Shown here: positions 1 to 5,827 of the stretch, in pieces | Layout: each line of letters starts with the position of its first letter | Numbering within the stretch: position 1 is the first letter of the stretch | Assembly (NCBI GenBank): GCA_027306955.1 | Contig: DAHUXX010000269.1 | Span: forward strand, 1 to 9,386 | Direction of reading: 5' to 3' | Length of the DNA stretch: 9,386 nucleotides | Source: Acetobacteraceae bacterium | GTDB lineage: Bacteria > Pseudomonadota > Alphaproteobacteria > Acetobacterales > Acetobacteraceae | The notes under the pieces: model-generated | Told to the model about the DNA's origin: nothing | Seen by the model: the letters and a program-made list of their open reading frames with translations, nothing else | The model's database searches: none | Program-made: the position numbers and the translations under genes

Positions 1-1117
1 TGTCGTGCAGCGTGGTCTCGACCGGCTCGCCGAGGGCGCGGTGGACGCGGTTGGTGAGCAGCGCGTCGAGGCCGGCGCATTCGTCGACCTCGTTGAAATG
101 CGGAATGGCCTGGCCGGGGCGGATCTCGCTGCCGTCCGGGCGGCGCGCGGGCGGGCGGTCGTCGTTGTTGAGCAGGCCCTCGGCGAGATCCGAGGCGGGA
201 AGGAGGTCCTTGAGGCCCTGCTGGTACTGGATGCCGATGGTTTCGCAGCCGAAAGTATCGGCGATGCGGGCGGCGGCGATGTAGGTGCGGCACTGGTCGA
301 GCACCTGCGCCTCGGTGAGATCGGTCGCCGGGTCGGTGCCGAGGTGGAACGTCATGCCCTTGGCGCGCAGCCAGTCGTAAACGGCGCGGGCCTCGGGCTC
401 GGTGACCTCATGCGCCGCGGCGTAGAGGGCGGACTGGGAGAGACGTTCCTTGTAGATGCCGAGGGGGAAGAGCAGTTCGTCGGGGATGATGGCGTTGTAC
501 ATGCCCATGCAGCCCTCGTCGAAGACGCCCATGATCGCCTGGCGGCGGCGCAGGTCCGCGGCGATGGCGGTGGCGAGGCGGGCGAGGTCGGAGGGCGTGT
601 CGAGCGTGGGGAAGGGGCGGACGTGGCTGGTGTCGTGGGTGACGCGGCCGGTGTTGAGCCACAAGGCCAGTTTTTCCTCGAACCAGGCGTCGGAGAAGTC
701 CTCGCTCCAGAGCGTGGCGTAGGGGGTACCGGCCGTGGTGAGCGAGCCGTTGAGGTTGAGCATGCCGACCAGGCCCGGCCACTGGCCCGACCAGTTGGCG
801 ACGGTGAGAATGGGGCCGCGATGGGCGATGAGGCCGGCGAGGACGTGGTGGGAGTATTGCCAGACCGCCTCCGCGACGATGAGGGGTGCGGCGCGGTCGA
901 TGGCGGCGAAGACCTCCATGCCCTGGCGCTGGGAGGCGATGAAGCCGTGGCCGCCGGCGGGATCGACGGGGTGGGCGCGTTCGACGCGCGTGCCGAGGCG
1001 GTCGAGAGCGGCGCCGAGCTTTGCTTCCATCTCGGCCTGGGCGGGCCAGCACATCCGGTTGGCGGCTTCGCGCAGGTCGCCGCTGGCGACGAGCAGGATT
1101 TTCTCGGGCGCGGGCAC
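1..1117 (-). CDS. L-fucose isomerase-like protein (3' end off the window)
   Basis: Reading leftward from a GTG at 1117, 372 codons are open to the left edge, so the C-terminus is missing. The start is well fixed: an in-frame TAG lies 12 codons upstream (1153-1151), no ATG lies between, and a strong Shine-Dalgarno precedes the GTG. The protein opens with PAPEKILLVASGDLREAANR. The segment at residues 201-225 (EGCMGMYNAIIPDELLFPLG) aligns by eye with the SMGIAGSIVD region of E. coli FucI. The stretch HFNEVDECAG (about 340-349) aligns with the FucI segment carrying metal ligand Glu337, so Glu343 is the likely ligand here. The other two FucI ligands (Asp361, His528) would lie beyond the edge or be absent. 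Family members interconvert aldoses and ketoses in the cytoplasm; the real substrate is unknown. Its neighbours, a FucA-like aldolase and a creatininase-family protein, support a carbohydrate role. It lies 86 bp downstream of the creatininase gene, with a palindrome in the gap suggesting its own promoter control. Confidence 0.82.
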   Translation of the reverse strand, partial: MPAPEKILLVASGDLREAANRMCWPAQAEMEAKLGAALDRLGTRVERAHPVDPAGGHGFIASQRQGMEVFAAIDRAAPLIVAEAVWQYSHHVLAGLIAHRGPILTVANWSGQWPGLVGMLNLNGSLTTAGTPYATLWSEDFSDAWFEEKLALWLNTGRVTHDTSHVRPFPTLDTPSDLARLATAIAADLRRRQAIMGVFDEGCMGMYNAIIPDELLFPLGIYKERLSQSALYAAAHEVTEPEARAVYDWLRAKGMTFHLGTDPATDLTEAQVLDQCRTYIAAARIADTFGCETIGIQYQQGLKDLLPASDLAEGLLNNDDRPPARRPDGSEIRPGQAIPHFNEVDECAGLDALLTNRVHRALGEPVETTLHD

Positions 1118-1120
1118 GGC

Positions 1121-1130
1121 GTTCCTCCCC
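1121..1130 (-). promoter_or_regulatory. Shine-Dalgarno site fixing the GTG start of the isomerase gene
   Basis: On the minus strand this reads GGGGGAGGAAC. The GGAGG core is 6 nt before the GTG at 1117. It decides the start because no ATG is available between the upstream in-frame TAG and this GTG. Confidence 0.75.
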
Positions 1131-1157
1131 CAAGGAGCGTTGGCGCGAGACTATCGT

Positions 1158-1181
1158 CGCACACTGACATGTCAATGTGCG
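1158..1181. promoter_or_regulatory. 24-bp palindromic operator candidate overlapping a -35-like box
   Basis: The palindrome is centred between 1169 and 1170. Eleven of twelve base pairs match; the exception is 1164/1175. The core TGACATGTCA (1165-1174) is perfect. On the minus strand it contains TTGACA (1175 to 1170), identical to the sigma-70 -35 consensus and placed to serve the isomerase gene at 1117. The -10 region is weak (CGATAG/TAGTCT around 1156-1148). There is no loop and no T-run, so it is a protein-binding site rather than a terminator. The regulator is unknown; GntR-like repressors often use sites of this kind, but none is encoded here. Confidence 0.55.
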
Positions 1182-1203
1182 GTCATTGCTCCGGCCGGGG
1201 TTT

Positions 1204-2016
1204 TCAGGCGGCGTGGCGGGCGTAGTGCAGCACGAAGCGGGCGCCGATCTCGGTGAGTTGCTCGACCAGCGCGGCGCCGGTCTTTTCCGAGCACAGGCGT
1301 GGATCGCCGCGGACGGCGTTGGGGGCGACGGCGTCGTACTCGACGGGGACGGCGACGCTGACGCCCTCGAAGCGGACCTGGCCGAAGGTGGCGGCCGCGA
1401 GGCCCATGACCTCCCGCAGCGGCGTCGGCCCCGGCACCAGGTCTGGGCGCATGAGCTGCGGGAACAGGTGCATGGCGACGCTGGTGAGCGGGTCGGCGCC
1501 GTGGCCCGCGGCCTTGGCCGCCGTTTCCTGCCCGAGGATGGAGGGGAGCAGCGCGTAGCCCATCTGCCAGAGATAGAGGCTCGGGATCAGGGCGCCGTGC
1601 TCGCGCAGCACCGACTGGGTGGTGTCGTGGATCGCCTGCACGTTGCCGCCGTGGCCGTTGATGACGACGAGGCGGGTGAGCTTGTGGCGCACCAGGCAGG
1701 CGAGCATGTCGGCGAGCACGGCGCGCAGCGTCGTCTGTTGCAGCGCGATGCCGCCTGGCATCGGGCCGAAATAGTCGGCACCGCCGAAGGGCAGCACGGG
1801 GGCCACGAGGGTGTCGACGCCGCGCGCGCTGGCGCGGCGCGCGATGTGCCCGGCGATGGCGTCGGCGGCGAGGTAATCGCCCATCGGGGCATGCGGGCCC
1901 TGGTCCTCGTGGCTGCCCATCGGCAGCAGGATGACCGGGCGGCGGGCATAGAGTTCGCGGGCCTCGCCGGCGGTGAGCTCGGCCATGCGGATCTTGGGTT
2001 CGGTGGTGTCGCTCAT
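1204..2016 (-). CDS. Creatininase/creatinine amidohydrolase-family protein
   Basis: A 270-aa protein with the usual length and motif order of the creatininase family, whose cytoplasmic metal-dependent members hydrolyse cyclic or linear amides. Residues 32-48 read PMGSHEDQGPHAPMGDY. N120-GHGGN (120-125) is the second metal-site motif, and HGADPLTS (172-179) corresponds to the usual HAGExETS. The start ATG at 2016 gives MSDTTEPKIRMAELT; an AAGGA-like sequence lies about 11 nt upstream. The frame stays open further upstream, but that part is Arg/Ala-rich and runs into the divergent region, so it is probably not translated. In the first motif the His of the usual E-x-H-G is Gln39, and the spacing to the following Asp is one residue shorter than in Pseudomonas creatininase, pointing to a distinct subfamily. 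Substrate unknown. It is divergent from the aldolase and upstream of the isomerase, so a sugar lactone or sugar amide is conceivable, but that is inference. Confidence 0.85.
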   Translation of the reverse strand: MSDTTEPKIRMAELTAGEARELYARRPVILLPMGSHEDQGPHAPMGDYLAADAIAGHIARRASARGVDTLVAPVLPFGGADYFGPMPGGIALQQTTLRAVLADMLACLVRHKLTRLVVINGHGGNVQAIHDTTQSVLREHGALIPSLYLWQMGYALLPSILGQETAAKAAGHGADPLTSVAMHLFPQLMRPDLVPGPTPLREVMGLAAATFGQVRFEGVSVAVPVEYDAVAPNAVRGDPRLCSEKTGAALVEQLTEIGARFVLHYARHAA

Positions 2017-2150
2017 GGAATGGTTCGTCCTTGCCCCTGGTGCCTTATGGACGCGCTTGCGTCGGCCGCCTATCGTCCGCCCGGCCGGCGCCCGGCGTCG
2101 AGCGCGGAAACGCTGGCGCAACGAGGCTGCCCGCCCATGGACCGAAGCTG
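2017..2150. other. Divergent intergenic region between creatininase and aldolase genes
   Basis: These 134 bp must contain the 5' signals of both divergent genes. I see no convincing -35/-10 pair on either strand. CATAAG on the minus strand (about 2048-2043) is a possible -10 without a partner. A small inverted repeat GACGC-GCTT-GCGTC lies at 2050-2063. The palindrome at 1158-1181 is not repeated here, so shared control cannot be shown. Confidence 0.4.
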
Positions 2151-2813
2151 ATGGACCGGTTGTCGCTGGTTGGCGCGTATCGCGAGCTGATCGCGCGCGG
2201 GCTGTCGCAGGGGACGTCCGGCAATGTCAGCGCGAGGCAGGGGGGGGCGATGCTGATCACGCCCTCGGCGCTGCCGGCGGCACGGATGCGGGCCGCGGAC
2301 ATCGTGGAGATGGAGCTCGCTGGCGAGGGCGAGTGGCATGGGCGGGCCAGGCCCTCCAGCGAATGGCGGATGCATCGCGACATCTATCGCGCGCGGCCGG
2401 AGGTGGGTGCCGTGGTGCACGCGCATCCGCCCCATTCGACGGCTCTGGCGATGGCGCGGCGGCCAATTCCCGCGGCGCACTACATGGTGGCGGCGTTCGG
2501 CGGTGCGGAGGTGCCGTGCGCGCCCTATGCGATGTTCGGGAGCGCGGCGCTCTCCCGGGTGGCGGTGGCGGCCCTGGCGGGGCGGACGGCGTGCCTGCTG
2601 GCAAACCACGGGTGCCTGGCGCTGGGCCGCGACCTCGCGGAGGCGATGGCCTGCGCGGTCGAGCTCGAGACCCTGGCGCAGCAATATCTGCTGAGCCTGG
2701 CGGTGGGCCCCGTGTTGCTGTCCCCGCGCGAGATTTCAGACGCGCTGGCGGGGTTCGCGGCGTATCGCGGGAGCGGGGCGCCGGCGCAGACGAGGCGGGC
2801 GCGACAGGCGTAG
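2151..2813 (+). CDS. fucA: Class II aldolase, L-fuculose-1-phosphate aldolase-like
   Basis: A 220-aa cytoplasmic zinc aldolase of the FucA/AraD (aldolase II/adducin) family. FucA cleaves L-fuculose 1-phosphate to dihydroxyacetone phosphate and L-lactaldehyde. By eye it aligns with E. coli FucA (215 aa) almost without gaps. Glu71 matches catalytic Glu73; His90, His92 and His153 match zinc ligands His92, His94 and His155; Tyr111 matches Tyr113. The phosphate-binding elements are mostly kept: GN at 24-25, Ser39 for Thr43, Ser69-Ser70 for Ser71-Ser72, but Ala40 replaces Gly44. The segments HYMVAAFGG and PCAPYAMFG are close to FucA. The start at 2151 (MDRLSLVGAYREL) fits the family N-terminus, though its Shine-Dalgarno is weak; an ATG at 2137 is out of frame. 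Kept phosphate residues argue for a phosphorylated ketose, yet no kinase is nearby, so the exact substrate is open. An intrinsic terminator follows. Confidence 0.87.
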   Translation: MDRLSLVGAYRELIARGLSQGTSGNVSARQGGAMLITPSALPAARMRAADIVEMELAGEGEWHGRARPSSEWRMHRDIYRARPEVGAVVHAHPPHSTALAMARRPIPAAHYMVAAFGGAEVPCAPYAMFGSAALSRVAVAALAGRTACLLANHGCLALGRDLAEAMACAVELETLAQQYLLSLAVGPVLLSPREISDALAGFAAYRGSGAPAQTRRARQA

Positions 2814-2841
2814 AGGCGCTCGCGGCTGCGCGCGGCGCGTT

Positions 2842-2861
2842 CCTGATTCTTCAGGTTTTTT
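2842..2861 (+). terminator. Short intrinsic terminator after the aldolase gene
   Basis: CCTGA (2842-2846) and TCAGG (2851-2855) form a 5-bp stem with a TTCT loop, followed at once by six T (2856-2861). It begins 28 bp after the aldolase stop. The stem is short, so termination may be partial. The right arm contains the stop codon of the convergent 87-aa gene, and the T-run is that gene's AAAAAA end. Confidence 0.55.
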
Positions 2862-3114
2862 GCGGCGGGGTGCGCAGGTGTGCCTCCACCATGGTGCGCA
2901 GCTCCTCGGCCATCGCCTGGGTGCGCGGATCGATGGATTCCGCGGCGTCGAGCACCACGTCGACGATGCCGAGCAGGGTGGCGAAGACCGCGCGCTCGGC
3001 GCCGCGCCCGACCGCCTGCGCGGCGGTGGCGAGGGTTCCCGCGTGCTCTTCCTTGCCCTCGGCGCGCAGGCGCTTTGCGAGGGCGTCGGCCTGCTTCTCG
3101 ATGTCCTTGTCCAC
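2851..3114 (-). CDS. Small hypothetical protein (87 aa), helical
   Basis: I do not recognise this protein. It starts with GTG at 3114 (read MDKDIEKQADALAKRL), with an AGGA Shine-Dalgarno 7 nt upstream, and stops with TGA at 2853-2851. It is charged at both ends. A hydrophobic stretch (about residues 43-57, VFATLLGIVDVVLDA) lies between amphipathic helical segments, and it has no cysteine. The central stretch is too short and too acidic to be a sure membrane helix. The composition and even codon pattern look like a real gene, and the opposite frames give low-complexity Arg/Ala/Pro products. It is divergent from the efflux operon and convergent with the aldolase gene. An FNR-like box lies about 40 bp upstream of its start, hinting at oxygen-linked control. 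Confidence 0.6.
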   Translation of the reverse strand: MDKDIEKQADALAKRLRAEGKEEHAGTLATAAQAVGRGAERAVFATLLGIVDVVLDAAESIDPRTQAMAEELRTMVEAHLRTPPQKT

Positions 3115-3147
3115 GGTGCGATCCTGCCCTTCGCTCGGTTGCCTGCC

Positions 3148-3161
3148 TTGATCCCGGTCAA
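3148..3161. promoter_or_regulatory. FNR/FixK-type binding box candidate
   Basis: TTGATCCCGGTCAA matches the Crp/Fnr-family consensus TTGAT-N4-ATCAA in nine of ten defined positions. It sits inside a longer inverted repeat, GCCTTGA-TCCCGG-TCAAGGC (3145-3164, 7-bp arms). It lies between the small gene (start 3114, minus) and tetR (start 3283, plus). Its centre is about 40 bp from the small gene's GTG, so activation from -41.5 would need a transcript starting almost at the start codon. No good -10 is seen in either direction, so the target gene and the sign of control are uncertain. Confidence 0.5.
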
Positions 3162-3219
3162 GGCGGGGCTTGTGTTGGAGGGGCAGGGTCGCGCGGTCAA
3201 GGGCGGCGTGGCGCCCCGC

Positions 3220-3248
3220 TTGTCGTTGACCGACTGGTCAGTCATTAT
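3220..3248 (+). promoter_or_regulatory. Candidate promoter of the tetR-efflux operon
   Basis: TTGTCG (3220-3225) and CATTAT (3243-3248) each match four of six sigma-70 consensus bases and are 17 bp apart. TTGACC (3226-3231) is an alternative -35 but would give a short spacer. A start near 3255 would leave a leader of about 28 nt before the tetR ATG. Confidence 0.4.
3227..3244. promoter_or_regulatory. TetR-type operator, autoregulatory site
   Basis: TGACCGACTGGTCAGTCA is an 18-bp palindrome with seven of nine pairs matching (mismatches 3231/3240 and 3235/3236). A second overlapping symmetry, TGACC-GACT-GGTCA, lies at 3227-3240. Length and half-site style fit TetR-family operators of the GACCGACTGGTC type. 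It fills the spacer of the candidate promoter 39 bp before tetR, so bound repressor would block RNA polymerase and control the whole four-gene operon. Confidence 0.6.
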
Positions 3249-3282
3249 ACGGGCATGAGCGGGACGCAATGAGCGCGCCGTC

Positions 3283-3897
3283 ATGAGCATGGGCAGGCGC
3301 GAGCGGCGCAAGGCCGCGCGACCGGGCGAGATCGCCGCCGCGGCGCTGGCGCTGTTCACCGCGAAAGGGTTCGCCGCGACGCGGATGCAGGACGTGGCGG
3401 CGCGGGCGGGGGTCGCGAAGGGCACGCTCTACCTCTACTTCCCGACCAAGGAGGAGCTGTTCTTCGCGGTGGTGCGCGAGGCGCTGCTGCCACGCATCGC
3501 GGCGGTGGAGGCCTGGGTGGCGGCGCAGGACGGTCCGGCGCCCGAGGTGCTGCGGGGCCTGCTCGCGCAGGCGGGCGCGATGGGGCGCGGGGGGGTGGCG
3601 GCGATTCCGCGCCTGGTGCTGTCCGAGGCCGGGCGCAACAGGGCGATCGCGCGGTTCTACGCCGAGGAGGTGGTGGCGCGGGGGATGCGCGTGGTCGCGG
3701 GGATCCTGGCGCGGGGAGTGGCGCGCGGGGAGTTCCGCGCCGTTGACCCGATGGCGATGGCGCCGGTGGTGTTCGCGCCGGTGCTGCTCGCGATGCAGTG
3801 GCGCGACACCATCGGGCGACATGCCAGGGGACCGCTCGACCCGGCGGCGATGCTCGCGGCGCATGCGGAGAACCTGTTGCGGGGGCTCGCGCCATGA
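3283..3897 (+). CDS. TetR/AcrR-family transcriptional repressor
   Basis: A 204-aa protein of normal TetR length. Residues 15-62 form the DNA-binding domain (EIAAAALALFTAKGF, then the recognition region VAARAGVAKGTLYLYFPTKEELF). The ligand-binding C-terminal half contains IPRLVLSEAGRNRAIARFY and ILARGVARGEFR, a pattern seen in AefR-like regulators of efflux pumps. The ATG at 3283 is preferred; Met3 (3289) is an alternative. No strong Shine-Dalgarno is visible. Its stop overlaps the start of the membrane-fusion gene (ATGA, 3894-3897). With the operator just upstream, it most likely represses itself and the pump and is released by a pump substrate, as CecR (YbiH) does near ybhGFSR in E. coli. 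The inducer cannot be read from the sequence. Confidence 0.9.
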   Translation: MSMGRRERRKAARPGEIAAAALALFTAKGFAATRMQDVAARAGVAKGTLYLYFPTKEELFFAVVREALLPRIAAVEAWVAAQDGPAPEVLRGLLAQAGAMGRGGVAAIPRLVLSEAGRNRAIARFYAEEVVARGMRVVAGILARGVARGEFRAVDPMAMAPVVFAPVLLAMQWRDTIGRHARGPLDPAAMLAAHAENLLRGLAP

Positions 3898-4895
3898 AGC
3901 GGGTGCGGCAGCTCGCGCCGTTGCTGGCGATGATCGCGATGGTGGCGGTGCTCTATGTCTGGCAGAGCCGGCAGGGGCCGGCGGGATACTGGCAGGGCTA
4001 TGCCGAGGGCGACGATGTGTTCGTGGGGCCGACGCTCGCGGGGCAGCTCGTCCACGTGGATGTGGCGCGCGGGCAGATGGTGAAGGCCGGCCAGGCGCTG
4101 TTCGAGCAGGACGGGACGGGCGACGAGGCGGCGGTGCGCCAGGCGCGGGCGAACCTCGCGCAGGCAGAGGCGACGCTGCGCAACCTCGAGCGGCCGGGCG
4201 GGCGGCCGGAGCAGATCGCGCAGGCACAGGCGGACCTGGCCGACAAGACCGCGGTTCGCCAGCGCATCGCCCTCGATCTCTCGCGCGACGAGCGGCTGCT
4301 GCCGGGCAATGCCGTTTCCCGGCGGACGGTGGATACGGAGCGCCAGCAGCTTGCCTCCGCGATCGCGCAGGAGGCGGGCTCGGTGGCGAATCTCGCGCTG
4401 CTGCGCCGGCCCGCGGGGCGCCCGGAGCAGATCGCGGCACAGCGCGAGGCGGTGGCGGCGGCGAAGGCGGCGCTGGCGCAGGCCGAGTGGCAGCTTTCGC
4501 AGCGCACGGTGGCGGCCCCGGCCGCGGGCGTGGTGGTGGATGTGGTGGCGCGCGCGGGCGAGGCGCTCACGGCCGGGGCGACGGTGGTGGACCTGCTGCC
4601 GACCGAGAACCTGCGGGTGCTGTTCTTCGTGCCGGAAGCGGAACTTTCCTCGCTGCGCTATGGCGAGGGCGTGGCGATTTCCTGCGACGGCTGCGGCAAG
4701 GGGTTCACCGCGCGCATCTCCTATATCGCGCCGAAGCCGGAATACACGCCGCCGGTGATCTACAGCCAGAGTTCGCGCGGCAACCTGGTGTACCGGATCG
4801 AGGCGACGCCGCCGGCCTCCGACCTGCTGCTGCTGCATCCGGGCCAGCCGCTCGATGTGCGCCCCGAGCCCGCCCGCGGGGTGGCGCTTCCATGA
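3894..4895 (+). CDS. HlyD/YbhG-like membrane-fusion (periplasmic adaptor) protein
   Basis: A 333-aa adaptor linking an inner-membrane ABC exporter to the envelope. Residues 8-23 (APLLAMIAMVAVLYVW) are a membrane anchor or uncleaved signal. A biotinyl/lipoyl-like half follows (about 36-70, VGPTLAGQLVHVDVARGQMV). Next comes an Ala/Gln/Glu-rich coiled-coil hairpin (about 75-205), then the second lipoyl half (TVAAPAAGVVVDVVARAGEA) and a beta-barrel region. The signature CDGCGKGFTARISYIAPKPE and TPPVIYS are typical of the YhiI/YbhG branch. An internal repeat RPxGRPEQIA occurs at residues 100-109 and 172-181. The start is fixed by the ATGA overlap with tetR, and its stop overlaps the ATPase start in the same way. 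No outer-membrane TolC partner is encoded in the window. Confidence 0.9.
   Translation: MKRVRQLAPLLAMIAMVAVLYVWQSRQGPAGYWQGYAEGDDVFVGPTLAGQLVHVDVARGQMVKAGQALFEQDGTGDEAAVRQARANLAQAEATLRNLERPGGRPEQIAQAQADLADKTAVRQRIALDLSRDERLLPGNAVSRRTVDTERQQLASAIAQEAGSVANLALLRRPAGRPEQIAAQREAVAAAKAALAQAEWQLSQRTVAAPAAGVVVDVVARAGEALTAGATVVDLLPTENLRVLFFVPEAELSSLRYGEGVAISCDGCGKGFTARISYIAPKPEYTPPVIYSQSSRGNLVYRIEATPPASDLLLLHPGQPLDVRPEPARGVALP
4191..4436 (+). repeat. Internal repeat in the adaptor coiled coil
   Basis: Two related 30-bp segments, 4191-4220 and 4407-4436, lie exactly 216 bp (72 codons) apart. Both encode RP(G/A)GRPEQIA, and the final 17 bp differ at only one or two positions. They probably mark equivalent places on the two arms of the helical hairpin. 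Confidence 0.6.
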
Positions 4896-5827
4896 CCGGC
4901 TATGCGATCGATGTCGAGGGGCTCTGCAAGAGCTTCGGCTCCCGGCGGGTGATCGAGAACCTGTCGCTGCGCGTGGTCGAGGGCGAGGTTTGCGGGTTTC
5001 TCGGTGGCAATGGCAGCGGCAAGACGACGACCATGCGCCTGCTGTGCGGATTGCTGGTGCCGGACGCGGGGCGTGGGACGTGCCTTGGGATCGATATCCT
5101 GACCGGGGCGGACGAGATCCGCCGGCAGGTCGGTTACATGACGCAACGTTTCAGCCTCTACGGCGACCTGACCGTGGGCGAGAACCTGGCGTTCGTGGCG
5201 CGGCTGCATGGCGTCGCGGACCGCAAGCAGGCGATCGGCGAGGCGGTGGAGCGCGCGGGGCTCGGGGGCTACTGGTCGCAGCTCGCGGACCAGCTTTCCG
5301 GCGGCTGGAAACAGCGCCTGGCGCTGGCGGCCGCGGTGCTGCACCGGCCGCGGCTGCTGCTGCTCGACGAGCCGACCGCGGGCGTGGATGCCAAGGCGCG
5401 GCGCGAGTTCTGGGACCTGATTCACGAATTCGCGGCCGGGGGCATGACCGTCCTGGTCTCCACCCACTACATGGACGAGGCCGAACGTTGCGCGCGCGTG
5501 ATCTATCTCGCCGGCGGGCACCTGGTGGTGCAGGGCTCGGCCGAGGAGGTGGTGGCGGAGGCGCATATCGTCGTGATCGAGGCGGTGGGCGGCGCGGTGG
5601 AGGCGGCGGCGCCGAAGCTGCGCCGGCAGCGGGGCGTGGAGACGGCGACGGTGTTCGGGCGCGCGCTGCGCGTGACCGGCACCGATGCCGCTGCGTTGCA
5701 GGGCGCGATCGCTGCCGCGGGGCTGGAAGGGTTCGAGTGGCGCGAGGTGCCGCCGCGGCTCGATGACGTGTTCATCCACATGCTGAACAACCCGCCGGAG
5801 GGGACGAGCTACGGGGAGGGCGGATGA
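4892..5827 (+). CDS. ABC transporter ATP-binding protein, YbhF-like (single domain)
   Basis: A 311-aa cytoplasmic ATPase that powers the exporter. It contains Walker A GGNGSGKT (38-45), Q-loop Gln85 in YMTQRFSLY, signature LSGGWKQR (135-142), Walker B LLLLDEP (155-161, Asp159-Glu160) and H-loop His192 in STHYMDEA. LSGGWKQR, with Trp in place of the common Gly/Gln pattern, is characteristic of the YbhF/YhiH branch. The C-terminal part ends in RLDDVFIHML, typical of drug-export ATPases. E. coli YbhF carries two fused ATPase domains; this one has one, so it should act as a homodimer. The ATG at 4892 overlaps the hlyD stop (ATGA), and its TGA (5825-5827) overlaps the permease start. The frame is open far upstream through hlyD, but that product is low-complexity and not homologous. 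Confidence 0.92.
   Translation: MTGYAIDVEGLCKSFGSRRVIENLSLRVVEGEVCGFLGGNGSGKTTTMRLLCGLLVPDAGRGTCLGIDILTGADEIRRQVGYMTQRFSLYGDLTVGENLAFVARLHGVADRKQAIGEAVERAGLGGYWSQLADQLSGGWKQRLALAAAVLHRPRLLLLDEPTAGVDAKARREFWDLIHEFAAGGMTVLVSTHYMDEAERCARVIYLAGGHLVVQGSAEEVVAEAHIVVIEAVGGAVEAAAPKLRRQRGVETATVFGRALRVTGTDAAALQGAIAAAGLEGFEWREVPPRLDDVFIHMLNNPPEGTSYGEGG

Noticed and set aside
5..1225. A 406-codon plus-strand frame over the left end
   Set aside because: It is Gly/Ala/Val/Glu-rich and mirrors the minus-strand isomerase gene, which has clear family motifs and a strong ribosome site.
2050..2063. Hairpin GACGC-GCTT-GCGTC in the divergent region as an operator
   Set aside because: A five-bp GC arm is expected by chance in this base composition, and it is not repeated elsewhere in the window.
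1204..2151. A long plus-strand frame opposite the creatininase-family gene (1177-2151)
   Set aside because: It lacks recognisable motifs, while the minus strand carries GHGGN and the other family signatures.
3194..3232. Widely spaced inverted repeat CGGTCAA ... TTGACCG upstream of tetR
   Set aside because: The arms are 7 bp with a loop of about 25 nt. One arm is explained by the TetR operator and the other is likely chance.
3255..3272. Five-codon frame (MSGTQ) upstream of tetR as a leader peptide
   Set aside because: It has no ribosome site and is short enough to occur by chance.
3743..4891. Upstream extension of the ATPase frame through the adaptor gene, suggesting a fusion protein
   Set aside because: The extension is low-complexity and out of frame with the adaptor's clear domains. 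The ATPase has a normal start at 4892 with an ATGA overlap.
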